In this document: in pieces, positions 8,837 through 17,232 of the stretch
Layout: each line of letters opens with the position of its first letter
How positions within the stretch are numbered: the first letter of the stretch is position 1
From: CAWGHZ01 sp963822575
GTDB taxonomy: Bacteria; Pseudomonadota; Alphaproteobacteria; MPNO01; DASWLB01
Assembly (NCBI GenBank): GCA_963822575.1
Contig: CAWGHZ010000004.1
Coordinates: 682,001 to 746,000 of the forward strand
Direction: 5' to 3'
DNA: 64,000 nt
Notes under the pieces: model-generated
What the model saw: only the letters and a program-made list of their open reading frames with translations
Told to the model about the DNA's origin: nothing
Database searches by the model: none
Program-made: the position numbers and the translations under genes

Positions 8837-9889
8837 ATGTCCCGCGATAGATCAAGCGACACTGCGCTCGCCCGCGTCGCCGCGCGCTATGCCGTCGCCG
8901 TCACGCCGGCGCTCGACGCGCTGATCGCCGCCGATCCGGACGGCCCGGTCGCCCGCCAGTTCCGGCCCGATGCGCGCGAGCTGGTCGACGCGCCGGATGA
9001 GCGCGCCGATCCCATCGGCGACGCGGCGCATTCCCCGGTGCCGGGGATCGTCCATCGCCACCGCGACCGGGTGCTGCTTACGCCGCTCCTTGCCTGCCCG
9101 GCCTATTGCCGCTTCTGCTTTCGGCGCGAGACGGTGGGGCAGAAGGGGGCGAAGCTCGCGCTTACCGCCGCCGCGCTCGACGCCGCGCTCGGCTACATCG
9201 CCGCGCATGACGAAATCTGGGAGGTGATCCTGACCGGCGGCGATCCCTTCGCGCTCTCCGCGCGCCGGCTGGGCGACATCGTCCGGCGGATCGACGCCAT
9301 CCCCCACGTCGAGGTGATCCGCATCCACACGCGCGTGCCGGTGGTCGACCCGGCGCGCGTGACGTCGGCGCTGGTCCGTGCACTCGGCGCGGCGAAGCCG
9401 GTCTATGTCGCGATCCACTGCAACCACGCGGACGAGTTGACCATAGAAGCCTGCGCGGCTTGTGCGCGTCTCGCCGACGCGGGCCATCCGCTGCTCGCCC
9501 AGACGGTTCTGCTCAAGGGGGTGAACGACACGCCGGAGGCGCTGGAGGCGCTGATGCGCGCGCTGGTGAAGAACCGCATCAAGCCCTACTACCTGCACCA
9601 TGCCGACCTCGCCCCCGGCACCGGCCATTTCCGCACGACGCTGGCCGAAGGCCAGGCGCTCGCCGCCGCGCTGCGTGCCCGCGCCTCGGGCCTCTGCCAG
9701 CCGACCTACGTGCTCGACATCCCCGGCGGGTTCGGCAAGGTGCCGGTCGGGCCGTGCTACCACGCCCACGGGGCCGTCACCGATACGTCCGGCCGGACCC
9801 ACGCCTACCCCCCGGTTTCCGGGCGTTGCGGGCGCCCGGGCAAGCTGGTAGGTTCCGCCCCTTCCCGCTCCCAAAAGATCGCAAGATGA
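8837..9889 (+). CDS. epmB: EF-P (R)-beta-lysylation radical SAM aminomutase
   Basis: 350 residues, lysine 2,3-aminomutase family (YjeK type). It converts L-alpha-lysine to (R)-beta-lysine, the substrate of EpmA. The radical SAM cysteines are C87, C91 and C94 in CPAYCRFCFRRE. LTGGDPFALS and YLHHADLAPGTGHFR are family motifs. YVLDIPGGFGKVPVG near the end carries the PLP-binding lysine context. At about 350 residues it is the short EpmB form, not a catabolic aminomutase. Its TGA stop overlaps the efp ATG (ATGA), indicating translational coupling. Confidence 0.93.
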   Translation: MSRDRSSDTALARVAARYAVAVTPALDALIAADPDGPVARQFRPDARELVDAPDERADPIGDAAHSPVPGIVHRHRDRVLLTPLLACPAYCRFCFRRETVGQKGAKLALTAAALDAALGYIAAHDEIWEVILTGGDPFALSARRLGDIVRRIDAIPHVEVIRIHTRVPVVDPARVTSALVRALGAAKPVYVAIHCNHADELTIEACAACARLADAGHPLLAQTVLLKGVNDTPEALEALMRALVKNRIKPYYLHHADLAPGTGHFRTTLAEGQALAAALRARASGLCQPTYVLDIPGGFGKVPVGPCYHAHGAVTDTSGRTHAYPPVSGRCGRPGKLVGSAPSRSQKIAR

Positions 9890-10452
9890 AGGTTCAGGCC
9901 AACACCGTCCGCTCCGGCCACGTGCTGGAATACAACGACCGCCAGTACTCCGTGCTGGGCATCGAGATTTTGCAGCCCGGCAAGGGCGGCGCATTCATCC
10001 AGGTCGAGATGCGCGACCTCAAGTCGGGCAACAAGACCAACGTGCGCTGGCGCACCCAGGAGACGGTCGAGCGCCTGCACGTCGACGAAAAGGAGGCGAC
10101 CTACCTGTTCGGCGACGACCAGAACGTCACGCTGATGGATTCCGAGACGTTCGAGCAGTTCACCGTGCCGCGCGACATGCTGGGCAGCGCCGCGCCCTTC
10201 CTGCAGGACGGCATGGTGCTGACGATCGACACGGTCGAGGGCGCGCCCGTGGCGGCGCACCTGCCGCAGCACGTGACCATGCGGGTCACCGAGGCCGACC
10301 CGGTGGTGAAGGGCCAGACGGCCTCGTCTTCCTACAAGCCGGCGATCCTCGAGAACGGCGTGCGCGTCATGGTGCCGCCGCATATCGAGGCCGGCACCCG
10401 CGTCGTCGTCTCCACCGCCGACGCCACCTACGTCGAGCGGGCGAAGGATTGA
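9886..10452 (+). CDS. efp: Elongation factor P
   Basis: 188 residues. It relieves ribosome stalling at polyproline motifs. The modified loop is LQPGKGGAF with K33, equivalent to E. coli Lys34, which EpmA/EpmB beta-lysylate. The three beta-barrel domains are complete and end in the usual VVVSTADATYVERAKD. The start codon overlaps the epmB stop by four bases. Many proteins in this window have long Pro runs (for example the OmpA-like protein at 11449), a plausible reason for keeping the modified factor. Confidence 0.97.
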   Translation: MKVQANTVRSGHVLEYNDRQYSVLGIEILQPGKGGAFIQVEMRDLKSGNKTNVRWRTQETVERLHVDEKEATYLFGDDQNVTLMDSETFEQFTVPRDMLGSAAPFLQDGMVLTIDTVEGAPVAAHLPQHVTMRVTEADPVVKGQTASSSYKPAILENGVRVMVPPHIEAGTRVVVSTADATYVERAKD

Positions 10453-10462
10453 GGGCTCGCCC

Positions 10463-11290
10463 GTGACCGCACGGCGGTCCGCCAACATCAACGTGATGAT
10501 CGACGCCGCCCGCAAGGCCGCGCGGGGGCTGGTGCGCGACTTCGGCGAGGTCGAGCAGCTCCAGGTCTCGCTCAAGGGCCCGGCCGACTACGTGTCCGAG
10601 GCCGACCGGCGCGCCGAGCGCACGCTGCGTAGCCTTTTGGGCAAGGCGCGCCCGGACTGGGGCTTCCTGATGGAGGAGGCGGGCGAGACCAAGGGCACCG
10701 AGGCCGGTATGCGGTGGGTGGTCGATCCCTTGGACGCCACCACCAACTTCCTGCACGGCATCCCCCATTTCTGCATCTCGATCGCCGTCGAGCGCGAGCG
10801 CGATCCCGTCGCGGGCGTGATCTATGACCCGCTTCGCGACGAGATCTTCTGGGCCGAGAAGGGTGTCGGCGCTTTTCTGGACGATCGGCGTTTGCGGGTC
10901 TCCGCGCGGCGCAGGCTCGCCGACGCGGTGATCGCGACCGGGATTCCGTTCGGCGCGCGGCCGGGCAAGGACGAGTTCGTCGCCGGGCTGCGCAAGGTGA
11001 TGGACGAGACGGCGGGGGTGCGCCGCTTCGGCTCGGCCGCGCTCGATCTCGCCTATGTCGCGGCCGGGCGGTTCGACGGGTTCTGGGAGACCGGCCTCTC
11101 GCCTTGGGACGTGGCGGCGGGTGTCGTGCTGATCCGCGAGGCGGGCGGGTTCGTCACCGACCTCTCGGGCGGGCCCAACATGGTCTACGGCGGCTCCATC
11201 CTCGCCGCCAACCCAGGTCTGCACGAGCCGTTGCGCCGTCTTCTGCGCGACGCGATGGGCCTGCCGCGCCGCCCCCCCCGCCGCGCCTGA
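10463..11290 (+). CDS. suhB: Inositol monophosphatase family protein (SuhB-like)
   Basis: 275 residues from a GTG start ten bases after efp; an ATG at 10496 is the alternative. It is a Mg2+-dependent phosphatase of the IMPase fold. The metal site is visible as MEEAGE, then WVVDPLDATTNFLHGIPHFC, and near the end GLSPWDVAAGVVLIREAGG. The usual DPLDGTTN has Ala for Gly here. Members act on inositol-1-phosphate or, as SuhB, modulate rRNA antitermination with NusA; the sequence alone does not separate these roles. Confidence 0.9.
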   Translation: MTARRSANINVMIDAARKAARGLVRDFGEVEQLQVSLKGPADYVSEADRRAERTLRSLLGKARPDWGFLMEEAGETKGTEAGMRWVVDPLDATTNFLHGIPHFCISIAVERERDPVAGVIYDPLRDEIFWAEKGVGAFLDDRRLRVSARRRLADAVIATGIPFGARPGKDEFVAGLRKVMDETAGVRRFGSAALDLAYVAAGRFDGFWETGLSPWDVAAGVVLIREAGGFVTDLSGGPNMVYGGSILAANPGLHEPLRRLLRDAMGLPRRPPRRA

Positions 11291-11448
11291 CGCCCCGCCG
11301 GCCGCCATTTTCGTGCCACGCTTCGCCCCCAGTGTGCCGGCCGAATCGGTTGTTCGCCCTCCCGGTTGCGCCTATGTTGGGCGCGTGCCCTGCCGCGCCC
11401 CTCGCGGCGCGGCGCGCCCGGGGGAGCGGGAGAGGGGCCTTAGACCAT

Positions 11449-12462
11449 ATGGGTGATCGCATCCGGAAACCGTTCGTCGCGCTCGGGGCGGTCCTGGTCC
11501 TGGCGACGGCGGGGCTTCCCGGCGGCGCGCGGACGCAGACCGTCATCGGCGGATCGGGCGAGCCCAGCGTCAGCGTGGACATGAGCGTGCTCGATTCGCT
11601 CGGCCCGCCGCCGACCGTGCCCGACCTCCTGATGCCCAACCGGGCGCGCACCGCGCCGCCCGCGCCGGCCCGCGGCGGGCGACTCGTCCTGACCCCCATC
11701 GGCCCCGAGGCTGGGACCGAGCGGGTGCACCTCCACCCGCCCTCCGACAAGCGGCCGCTGGCGCGCCGTGCGCCGGTCCGCCACCGTGTGCCGGCCAAGA
11801 CCGCTACGCGCCCGACTGCCAAGACGGTGCCCAGCCAGGTCGCGCGACGCGCGTTCGAGCCGATCGCGCCGCCGCCCCCGCCGACAATGACCGCGCCGAC
11901 CGCGCCGGCGCCCGCCCCAGCGATGAACGCGCCCGAGCCGCCGCCCATGACGGCCCCCAAGGCGCCGGAGCCGCCGAAGGCTGCCAGCGCCGCCCCGCTG
12001 GCGAGCCCGCCGCCAGCGCCGCCGCCGATGGCGGCCCCTAGCGTGTCCGAGCCGCTGGCGCCGCCGCCCGCCGCCGAGAAACCCTCCGCGCCGCCGCCGC
12101 CGCCTCCGTCGCCGGCGCAGACCGCCTCGCTCGGCGCGGCCGCCAGCACAGGCCAGGTGTCGTTGCCGTTCGGCGCCGGCTCCGCCGCGCTCGGCGACGA
12201 TACCAAGGCGGCGCTCGATTCCATCGCGTCCCGCGCCGACAAGGATTCGAGTCTCCGGCTCCAGCTCCTCGCCTATGCCAGCGGCACCGGCGATACGGCG
12301 AGCCGCGCCCGCCGCCTGTCGCTGTCGCGCGCGCTCGCCGTCCGGTCGTATTTGATCGACAAGGGCGTGCGGTCTACCCGCATCGACGTGCGCGCGCTGG
12401 GTAACCGTCTCCCGGGCGGCGGCTCGGCGGACCGGGTGGACGTCGTGGTCTCGCACCGATGA
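11449..12462 (+). CDS. OmpA-domain protein with long Pro/Ala linker
   Basis: 337 residues. An N-terminal signal-like segment (VALGAVLVLATAGLPGGA) is followed by a very Pro/Ala-rich region (about residues 60-240). The C-terminal domain is OmpA-like: VSLPFGAGSAALGDDTKAAL, then RLSLSRALAVRSYLIDKG and a shortened end (DRVDVVVSH). OmpA C-terminal domains bind peptidoglycan. The ATG at 11449 is chosen because the signal sequence follows at once. It sits 25 bases before the MotA-like gene and, with the next two genes, forms a unit linking envelope and proton channel. Function is not established. Confidence 0.78.
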   Translation: MGDRIRKPFVALGAVLVLATAGLPGGARTQTVIGGSGEPSVSVDMSVLDSLGPPPTVPDLLMPNRARTAPPAPARGGRLVLTPIGPEAGTERVHLHPPSDKRPLARRAPVRHRVPAKTATRPTAKTVPSQVARRAFEPIAPPPPPTMTAPTAPAPAPAMNAPEPPPMTAPKAPEPPKAASAAPLASPPPAPPPMAAPSVSEPLAPPPAAEKPSAPPPPPPSPAQTASLGAAASTGQVSLPFGAGSAALGDDTKAALDSIASRADKDSSLRLQLLAYASGTGDTASRARRLSLSRALAVRSYLIDKGVRSTRIDVRALGNRLPGGGSADRVDVVVSHR

Positions 12463-12487
12463 CCGCGAGGCCGATGCCGATCGCGCC

Positions 12488-13660
12488 ATGACCCGCCCGC
12501 GGCGCTACCTCACCCGCATGCTGGTCTTCCTCGCCGCCGTGGCGGTGGCGGTCGGGGTTCTGGCCGGGCAGATCTACGACATCCTGCTCGCCAACCCGGC
12601 GCTGAACGGGCTGATCCTCGGCGCGCTTGCGCTCGGCATCGGCTACATCTTCCGCGAGGTGGTCACATTGAACGCCGAGGTCTCGTGGATCGAGACCTAC
12701 CGCACCGGCCGGCCGGGCCTGTCGGTGCAGGAGCCGCCGCGCCTGCTCGCGCCCATGGCGGCCATGCTGGGCGAGCGCACGGGACGGCTCAGCTTGTCGG
12801 CGACCTCGACCCGCTCGCTGCTGGACGGCATCGCCTCGCGCCTCGACGAATCGCGCGACATCTCCCGCTATCTGATCGCGCTCCTGGTGTTCCTCGGCCT
12901 CTTGGGCACGTTCTGGGGCCTGATCCAGACCGTCCATTCGATCGCCGGGGTCATCGGCGGGCTCTCGATCGGCACCGGCGACCTCGCCTCGATGTTCGAC
13001 GCGCTTAAGAAGGGGCTGGAGGCGCCGCTGCGCGGCATGGGCACGGCGTTCTCGTCGTCGCTGTTCGGCCTGTCCGGCTCGCTGATCCTCGGCTTCCTCG
13101 ACCTGCAGGCCGGCCAGGCGCAGGGAAGGTTCTTCAACGACCTGGAGGACTGGCTGGCCACGCAGACGCGGCTTTCCTCGGGCGCGCTCTCGGCCGAGGG
13201 CGACCAGTCGGTGCCGGCCTATGTCCAGGCGCTCCTGGAGCAGACGGCCGACGGGCTCGAAAGCCTGCAGCGCACGCTCAACCGCGGCGAGGAAAGCCGG
13301 ATCAGCTCCAACAGCTCGATCGTCCAGCTCACCGAGAAGCTCTCGACGCTGACCGACCAGATGCGCACCGAGCAGTCGCTGATGATGCGCCTCGCCGAAA
13401 GCCAGATGGAACTGAAGCCGATCCTGTCGCGTCTCGCCGACGGGATGGCGGCGGCGCAACGCGGCGCGATGGCCGACGACGACGGGGTGCGCACCCACAT
13501 CCGCAACATCGACGTCTACATGGCGCGCCTCCTCGAGGAGATGTCGTCGGGCCGTTCCGAGCTGGTCGAGGAGTTGCGGAGCGAGATCCGCGTGCTGTCG
13601 CGCACCCTCGCCGCCATCGCCGAGCGGCCGCCCGCGCGCGCACCGTTCTCGCGGGAATAG
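12488..13660 (+). CDS. MotA/TolQ/ExbB-type proton channel protein
   Basis: 390 residues. Two N-terminal membrane segments (about 11-31 and 37-57) and a further pair (about 126-150 and 185-207) frame FLGLLGTFWGLIQTVHSI, the characteristic proton-channel helix of the MotA/TolQ/ExbB family. A long helical, probably coiled-coil cytoplasmic tail follows (about 215-380). The partner, starting three bases after this gene's stop, is MotB-like. Together they should form an inner-membrane ion-driven stator complex. No flagellar gene is near, and the cytoplasmic tail is unlike classical MotA, so the role is probably in the envelope rather than in flagellar rotation. Confidence 0.82.
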   Translation: MTRPRRYLTRMLVFLAAVAVAVGVLAGQIYDILLANPALNGLILGALALGIGYIFREVVTLNAEVSWIETYRTGRPGLSVQEPPRLLAPMAAMLGERTGRLSLSATSTRSLLDGIASRLDESRDISRYLIALLVFLGLLGTFWGLIQTVHSIAGVIGGLSIGTGDLASMFDALKKGLEAPLRGMGTAFSSSLFGLSGSLILGFLDLQAGQAQGRFFNDLEDWLATQTRLSSGALSAEGDQSVPAYVQALLEQTADGLESLQRTLNRGEESRISSNSSIVQLTEKLSTLTDQMRTEQSLMMRLAESQMELKPILSRLADGMAAAQRGAMADDDGVRTHIRNIDVYMARLLEEMSSGRSELVEELRSEIRVLSRTLAAIAERPPARAPFSRE

Positions 13661-13663
13661 GCG

Positions 13664-14749
13664 ATGGCGCGGCTCCGGCGTCGCGCGCGCGAGGCCAACT
13701 ACTGGCCCGGCTTCGTCGACGTGCTGTCGACGATGCTGATCATCGTGCTGTTCCTGCTGCTGGTGTTCACCCTGGCCCAGCTTTTCCTCAACCAGGTGCT
13801 GTCGGGTCGCAACGAGGCACTGGCCCGGCTCAACCAGCAGGTGGCCGAGCTCTCCGACCTCCTCCAGATGGAGAAGGCGTCGAACGTCGATCTGCGCAAG
13901 AACCTCGGCCAGCTTTCGGCCGAGCTCGCGTCCTCGACCGCCGCGCGCGACACGCTGTCTGGCCAGCTCGCGGAAGCGAAGCGCCAGCTTGCCGCCAACG
14001 CCGATGCGCTGGCCGAGGCGAAGAACCAGGCGGCCGATAGCCGGCAGGTGCTTGCCGACCTCCAGGGACGGTACGGCCAGTCGCAGCAGGCGCTGACCAA
14101 GGAGCAGCAGATTTCCGCGGCGGCGCGCCAGCAGGTCGAGCTCCTGAACCAGCAGATCGCCGCGTTGCGCTCCCAGCTCGCGGCCATTCAGCGGGCGCTC
14201 GACATCTCCGAGAACAAGGAGGCGGCGCAAAAGGTGCAGATTGCCAACCTCGGCAAGCGGCTCAACCTGGCCCTCGCCGGCAAGGTGGAGGAGCTCGCCA
14301 AGTATCGGTCCGAGTTCTTCGGCAAGCTGCGCGAGGTGCTGGGCAACCGGCCCGACATCCGCATCGTCGGCGACCGGTTCGTGTTCCAGTCCGAGGTGCT
14401 GTTCCCCACCGCGTCGGCCGACCTCGCGCCCGAGGGGCAGGTGCAGATCGACCACTTGGCCGCGACGCTCAAGGACATCGCCAAGGAGATTCCGCCGAAC
14501 ATCCCCTGGGTGCTGCGCGTCGACGGGTTCACCGACAAGCGCCCCATCCACACCGCACAATTTCCGTCGAACTGGGAGCTGTCGACTGCGCGCGCCATCT
14601 CGGTGGTGCGCCGGCTGATCGACGACGGCATCCCGCCGGAGCGCCTCGCCGCCAACGGCTTCGGCCAGTACCACCCGCTGGTCGCGGGTGAAAGCGAGGA
14701 CGTCTACAGCAAGAACCGCCGCATCGAGCTCAAGTTGACCGAGCGGTAA
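13664..14749 (+). CDS. MotB-like peptidoglycan-binding stator protein
   Basis: 361 residues. One membrane helix near the N-terminus carries a conserved acid: GFVDVLSTMLIIVLFLLL with D19, the position of the proton-carrying Asp of MotB/TolR. Residues 50-200 form a long coiled coil (AELSDLLQMEKASNVDL onwards). The C-terminal 130 residues are an OmpA/MotB domain (VLFPTASADLAPEGQVQ, LRVDGFTDKRP, LSTARAISVVRRLID, KNRRIELKL) that anchors to peptidoglycan. It is paired with the MotA-like gene just upstream. The coiled coil is much longer than in flagellar MotB. Confidence 0.85.
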   Translation: MARLRRRAREANYWPGFVDVLSTMLIIVLFLLLVFTLAQLFLNQVLSGRNEALARLNQQVAELSDLLQMEKASNVDLRKNLGQLSAELASSTAARDTLSGQLAEAKRQLAANADALAEAKNQAADSRQVLADLQGRYGQSQQALTKEQQISAAARQQVELLNQQIAALRSQLAAIQRALDISENKEAAQKVQIANLGKRLNLALAGKVEELAKYRSEFFGKLREVLGNRPDIRIVGDRFVFQSEVLFPTASADLAPEGQVQIDHLAATLKDIAKEIPPNIPWVLRVDGFTDKRPIHTAQFPSNWELSTARAISVVRRLIDDGIPPERLAANGFGQYHPLVAGESEDVYSKNRRIELKLTER

Positions 14750-14770
14750 GTGGCCCGCCCGAACGAAACC

Positions 14771-15244
14771 CTACTGCGGCGGCGGCGTGCCCGGCGGCGG
14801 CACGGCGGCGCCCGGCGGGGGCAGGTTCGCGGGCGGGGCGGCCACCACCGCCTGCCAGGGCACACGGCAGGCCGGCACGTAGGGGTAGTACCCGGCCGGA
14901 TTGCGGCAGTAATAGTAGTACGTGCCCGCCCCGGGCGCCGCCACGGCCGGTGGCGCGTAGGGATCGGGGTAGGGATAGACGGGGCGCGGATAGAAGTACC
15001 AGAGCCCGGCGACCACCCACCACCAGCCGTCGCGCCCGCCGTGGCGGCCGTGGACCCAGCGTCCGCCGCGCCAGCGCGCGAAATCGTGGTCGCGGAAATG
15101 GTGAATGTCGCCGCGCCAGTATTCGCTGCGCTCGTGCTCGCGCCGTTCCTCGCGGCGGTGATCCTGCGCCACTGCCGGTACGGCGAGGACGGGCGCGACC
15201 AGCGCCACCATCACCGCCGCAGAGACCATCCGTTTGAGGCTCAT
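14771..15244 (-). CDS. Secreted Arg/His- and Pro/Tyr-rich protein
   Basis: 157 residues with a clear signal peptide (MVSAAVMVALVAPVLAVPAVA). A charged Arg/Glu/His region follows (HRREERREHERSEYWRG), then a Trp-rich hydrophobic stretch (GWWWVVAGLWYFYP). Next comes the recurring alphaproteobacterial periplasmic motif YYYCRNPAGYYPYVPAC-x3-W with two cysteines. The end is Pro-rich. I know no function for this family. It converges with the MotB-like gene, 21 bases away. Confidence 0.75.
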   Translation of the reverse strand: MSLKRMVSAAVMVALVAPVLAVPAVAQDHRREERREHERSEYWRGDIHHFRDHDFARWRGGRWVHGRHGGRDGWWWVVAGLWYFYPRPVYPYPDPYAPPAVAAPGAGTYYYYCRNPAGYYPYVPACRVPWQAVVAAPPANLPPPGAAVPPPGTPPPQ

Positions 15245-15437
15245 GTCGCGTCTCCCATCGCGTAAGAACGTCGCGCTATCGGGCGCGTTCCCCTGCCACA
15301 CGCCAGGGTCGCCCAATTCCGTCGGCCGGCGCGGTGACGATCGCGTGAACCTGGCGCGCCGTTCGGCCGGGGGCACGGAACGGGGCGCCCCAGACCCTCG
15401 TTAACCTTAATGTCTCTCGCGAGGGGAAGGAGCCACC

Positions 15438-15782
15438 ATGGTTAAAGAGCCGGATTATCGCGCGCTTGTCTGCACGTTTCCGTCGCCCGAAGCGCGCAAG
15501 GGCGCAATGGACGAGCTGGTCGCAACCGGCTGGGAGCGGCGGGAGCTCAGCCTGCGCGCCGCACCGGGCGTCTCGCTTGCGGTGAATGTCGAGGCGCCGC
15601 ACGGCGAGGGCGAGGCGCGCACGATCCTCGAGCGCCACGGCGCCCGCGACCTGCGCGCCGACAGGCCCGCAGCGCGGGACCCGGTCGACGAGGCATCGGA
15701 GGAGTCGTTCCCGGCGAGCGACCCGCCGTCCTTCACGCCGGCGCATGTCGGCCGCCCCAAGCCGGATGGCGACGAACGCTGA
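15438..15782 (+). CDS. Small hypothetical protein with ESFPASDPPS tail
   Basis: 114 residues. ATG at 15438 with GGGGAAGGAG just upstream. The N-terminal 75 residues look like a small alpha/beta domain (ALVCTFPSPEARKGAMDELV). The C-terminus carries DEASEESFPASDPPSFTP, a short motif found at the ends of many otherwise unrelated small proteobacterial proteins. No function is known to me. Its TGA stop abuts the glgA stop on the other strand (TGATCA at 15780-15785), so the two genes end back to back with no spacer. Confidence 0.7.
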   Translation: MVKEPDYRALVCTFPSPEARKGAMDELVATGWERRELSLRAAPGVSLAVNVEAPHGEGEARTILERHGARDLRADRPAARDPVDEASEESFPASDPPSFTPAHVGRPKPDGDER

Positions 15783-17222
15783 TCATGCCGCGCGCGCGGC
15801 AAGCGCGTCGGCATAGAGCGCGGCGTATTTTTTCGCGGGCTCGGCCCAGCTCACGTCCTTGGCCATGGCACGGCGCTGGGTGGCGCGCCAGAGAGGCCGG
15901 CGCGGGAAGAAGCCCGCGGCGCGGCGGATCGCCGCGTCGAGATCCGGCACGAACGCGTGGTCGAACATGAACCCCGTGCCACCGCGATCGCCGACGTCCA
16001 TCACCGTGTCGGCGAGCCCGCCGGCGCGGCGCACCAGCGGCAGCGCGCCGTATCGCAAGGCGGAGAGCTGGGTGAGGCCGCACGGCTCCCAGCGCGACGG
16101 GACCAGGATCACGTCGGCGCCGGCCTGGATGCGGTGCGCCAGCCCTTCGTCGAACCCGATGCGGACCGCGACGCTCCCGGGATTCTGCGCAGCGGCATCG
16201 GCGAGGGCGGATTCGAAGTCGCCGTCGCCCGACCCGAGCACCGCGAGCTGCGCCCCCGTCTGGACTAACGCCGGCAGTGCGCCGCAGACCAGGTCGACGC
16301 CCTTCTGCCAGGTCAGCCGGCTGACGATGCCGAACAGCGGCACGCCCGGCGCGGGGGCGAGGCCCAGCTCGCCGCGCAGCTCGGCCTTGTCGCGCGCCTT
16401 GCCGCGCAGATTGGCGGGATCGTAGCTCGCGGGCAGATGCGGGTCGTTTGCCGGGTCCCAGATCGCGGTGTCGATGCCGTTGACGATGCCGGTGAGAACA
16501 CCCGCCCGCGCGCGCAAGAGGCCGTCGAGCCCCATCCCCTGGTCGGCGGACTGGATCTCGCGTGCGTAGGTCGGGCTCACCGTGGTCAGCCGGTCGGCGT
16601 AGTAGAGCCCTGCCTTGAGGTAGCCGATGCCGCCGTAATACTCGACGCCGTCGATTCCATACATCCCGTAGGGCAGCCCCAGCTCGCCGAAGAGGTGCGG
16701 CGAGAACTGGCCCTGGTAGGCAAGGTTGTGGATGGTCATCACCGTTGCCGGACGGTCCGCGCCGGCAAGCTGCAGATAGGCCGGTGCAAGCCCCGCCTGC
16801 CAGTCGTGGCAGTGCACCACGTCGGGCCGCCATCCCGCCGCGCCGTCGCGCCCGATCGCCGCCGCCGCGAAGCCGAGCGCGGCGAAGCGCACATGGTTGT
16901 CGGGCCAGTCGCCGCCGCCCGGCGGCCCGTACAGCCCGCCCGGCCGGTCATAGAGCGTCGGCGCCTCGATGACATAGAGCGGCACCCCGCCCGGCCCGGT
17001 CCCGAGCCGTATCGTCGCGTAGTGTCCGCCGGGGAGCGCGAGCCCCGCCGCGACCGGCGCGAAATGCCGGGCGGCGGCCAGCACCTCGCGATAGCCCGGC
17101 AGGATCACCCGCGCATCGGCCCCCGCGGCCCGCAGCGCCTGGGGCAGCGCACCGGCCACGTCGCCCAGCCCGCCGGTCTTGGCGAGCGGCGCCATCTCGG
17201 AGGTCGCGAACAGGACTTGCAT
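15783..17222 (-). CDS. glgA: Glycogen synthase
   Basis: 479 residues, ADP-glucose-dependent GT5 starch/glycogen synthase. The N-terminal ADP-glucose loop KTGGLGDVAGALP is present (after VLFATSEMAPLA). VHCHDWQAGLAPAYL, VMTIHNLAYQGQF and the C-terminal active-site segment SRWEPCGLTQLSALRYG are intact. It elongates alpha-1,4-glucan chains. It lies ten bases downstream of glgC in the same operon. Confidence 0.96.
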   Translation of the reverse strand: MQVLFATSEMAPLAKTGGLGDVAGALPQALRAAGADARVILPGYREVLAAARHFAPVAAGLALPGGHYATIRLGTGPGGVPLYVIEAPTLYDRPGGLYGPPGGGDWPDNHVRFAALGFAAAAIGRDGAAGWRPDVVHCHDWQAGLAPAYLQLAGADRPATVMTIHNLAYQGQFSPHLFGELGLPYGMYGIDGVEYYGGIGYLKAGLYYADRLTTVSPTYAREIQSADQGMGLDGLLRARAGVLTGIVNGIDTAIWDPANDPHLPASYDPANLRGKARDKAELRGELGLAPAPGVPLFGIVSRLTWQKGVDLVCGALPALVQTGAQLAVLGSGDGDFESALADAAAQNPGSVAVRIGFDEGLAHRIQAGADVILVPSRWEPCGLTQLSALRYGALPLVRRAGGLADTVMDVGDRGGTGFMFDHAFVPDLDAAIRRAAGFFPRRPLWRATQRRAMAKDVSWAEPAKKYAALYADALAARAA

Positions 17223-17232
17223 GAGGGGATGC

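Noticed and set aside
12374..14674. 766-residue minus-strand open frame
   Set aside because: It is the mirror of the MotA/MotB-like genes in GC-rich DNA, with an Arg/Gly/Val/Leu/Asp-heavy composition and no domain. The same applies to long opposite-strand frames over infB, nusA and glgA.
12488..14749. ZorA/ZorB of a Zorya anti-phage system
   Set aside because: The stator-like pair resembles ZorAB, but no ZorC, ZorD or other nuclease/helicase gene is adjacent; neighbours are an OmpA-like gene and hypothetical proteins.
15398..15415. CtrA site at GTTAACCTTAATG
   Set aside because: Two TTAA half-sites are present but spaced by two bases, not the seven needed for a CtrA box.
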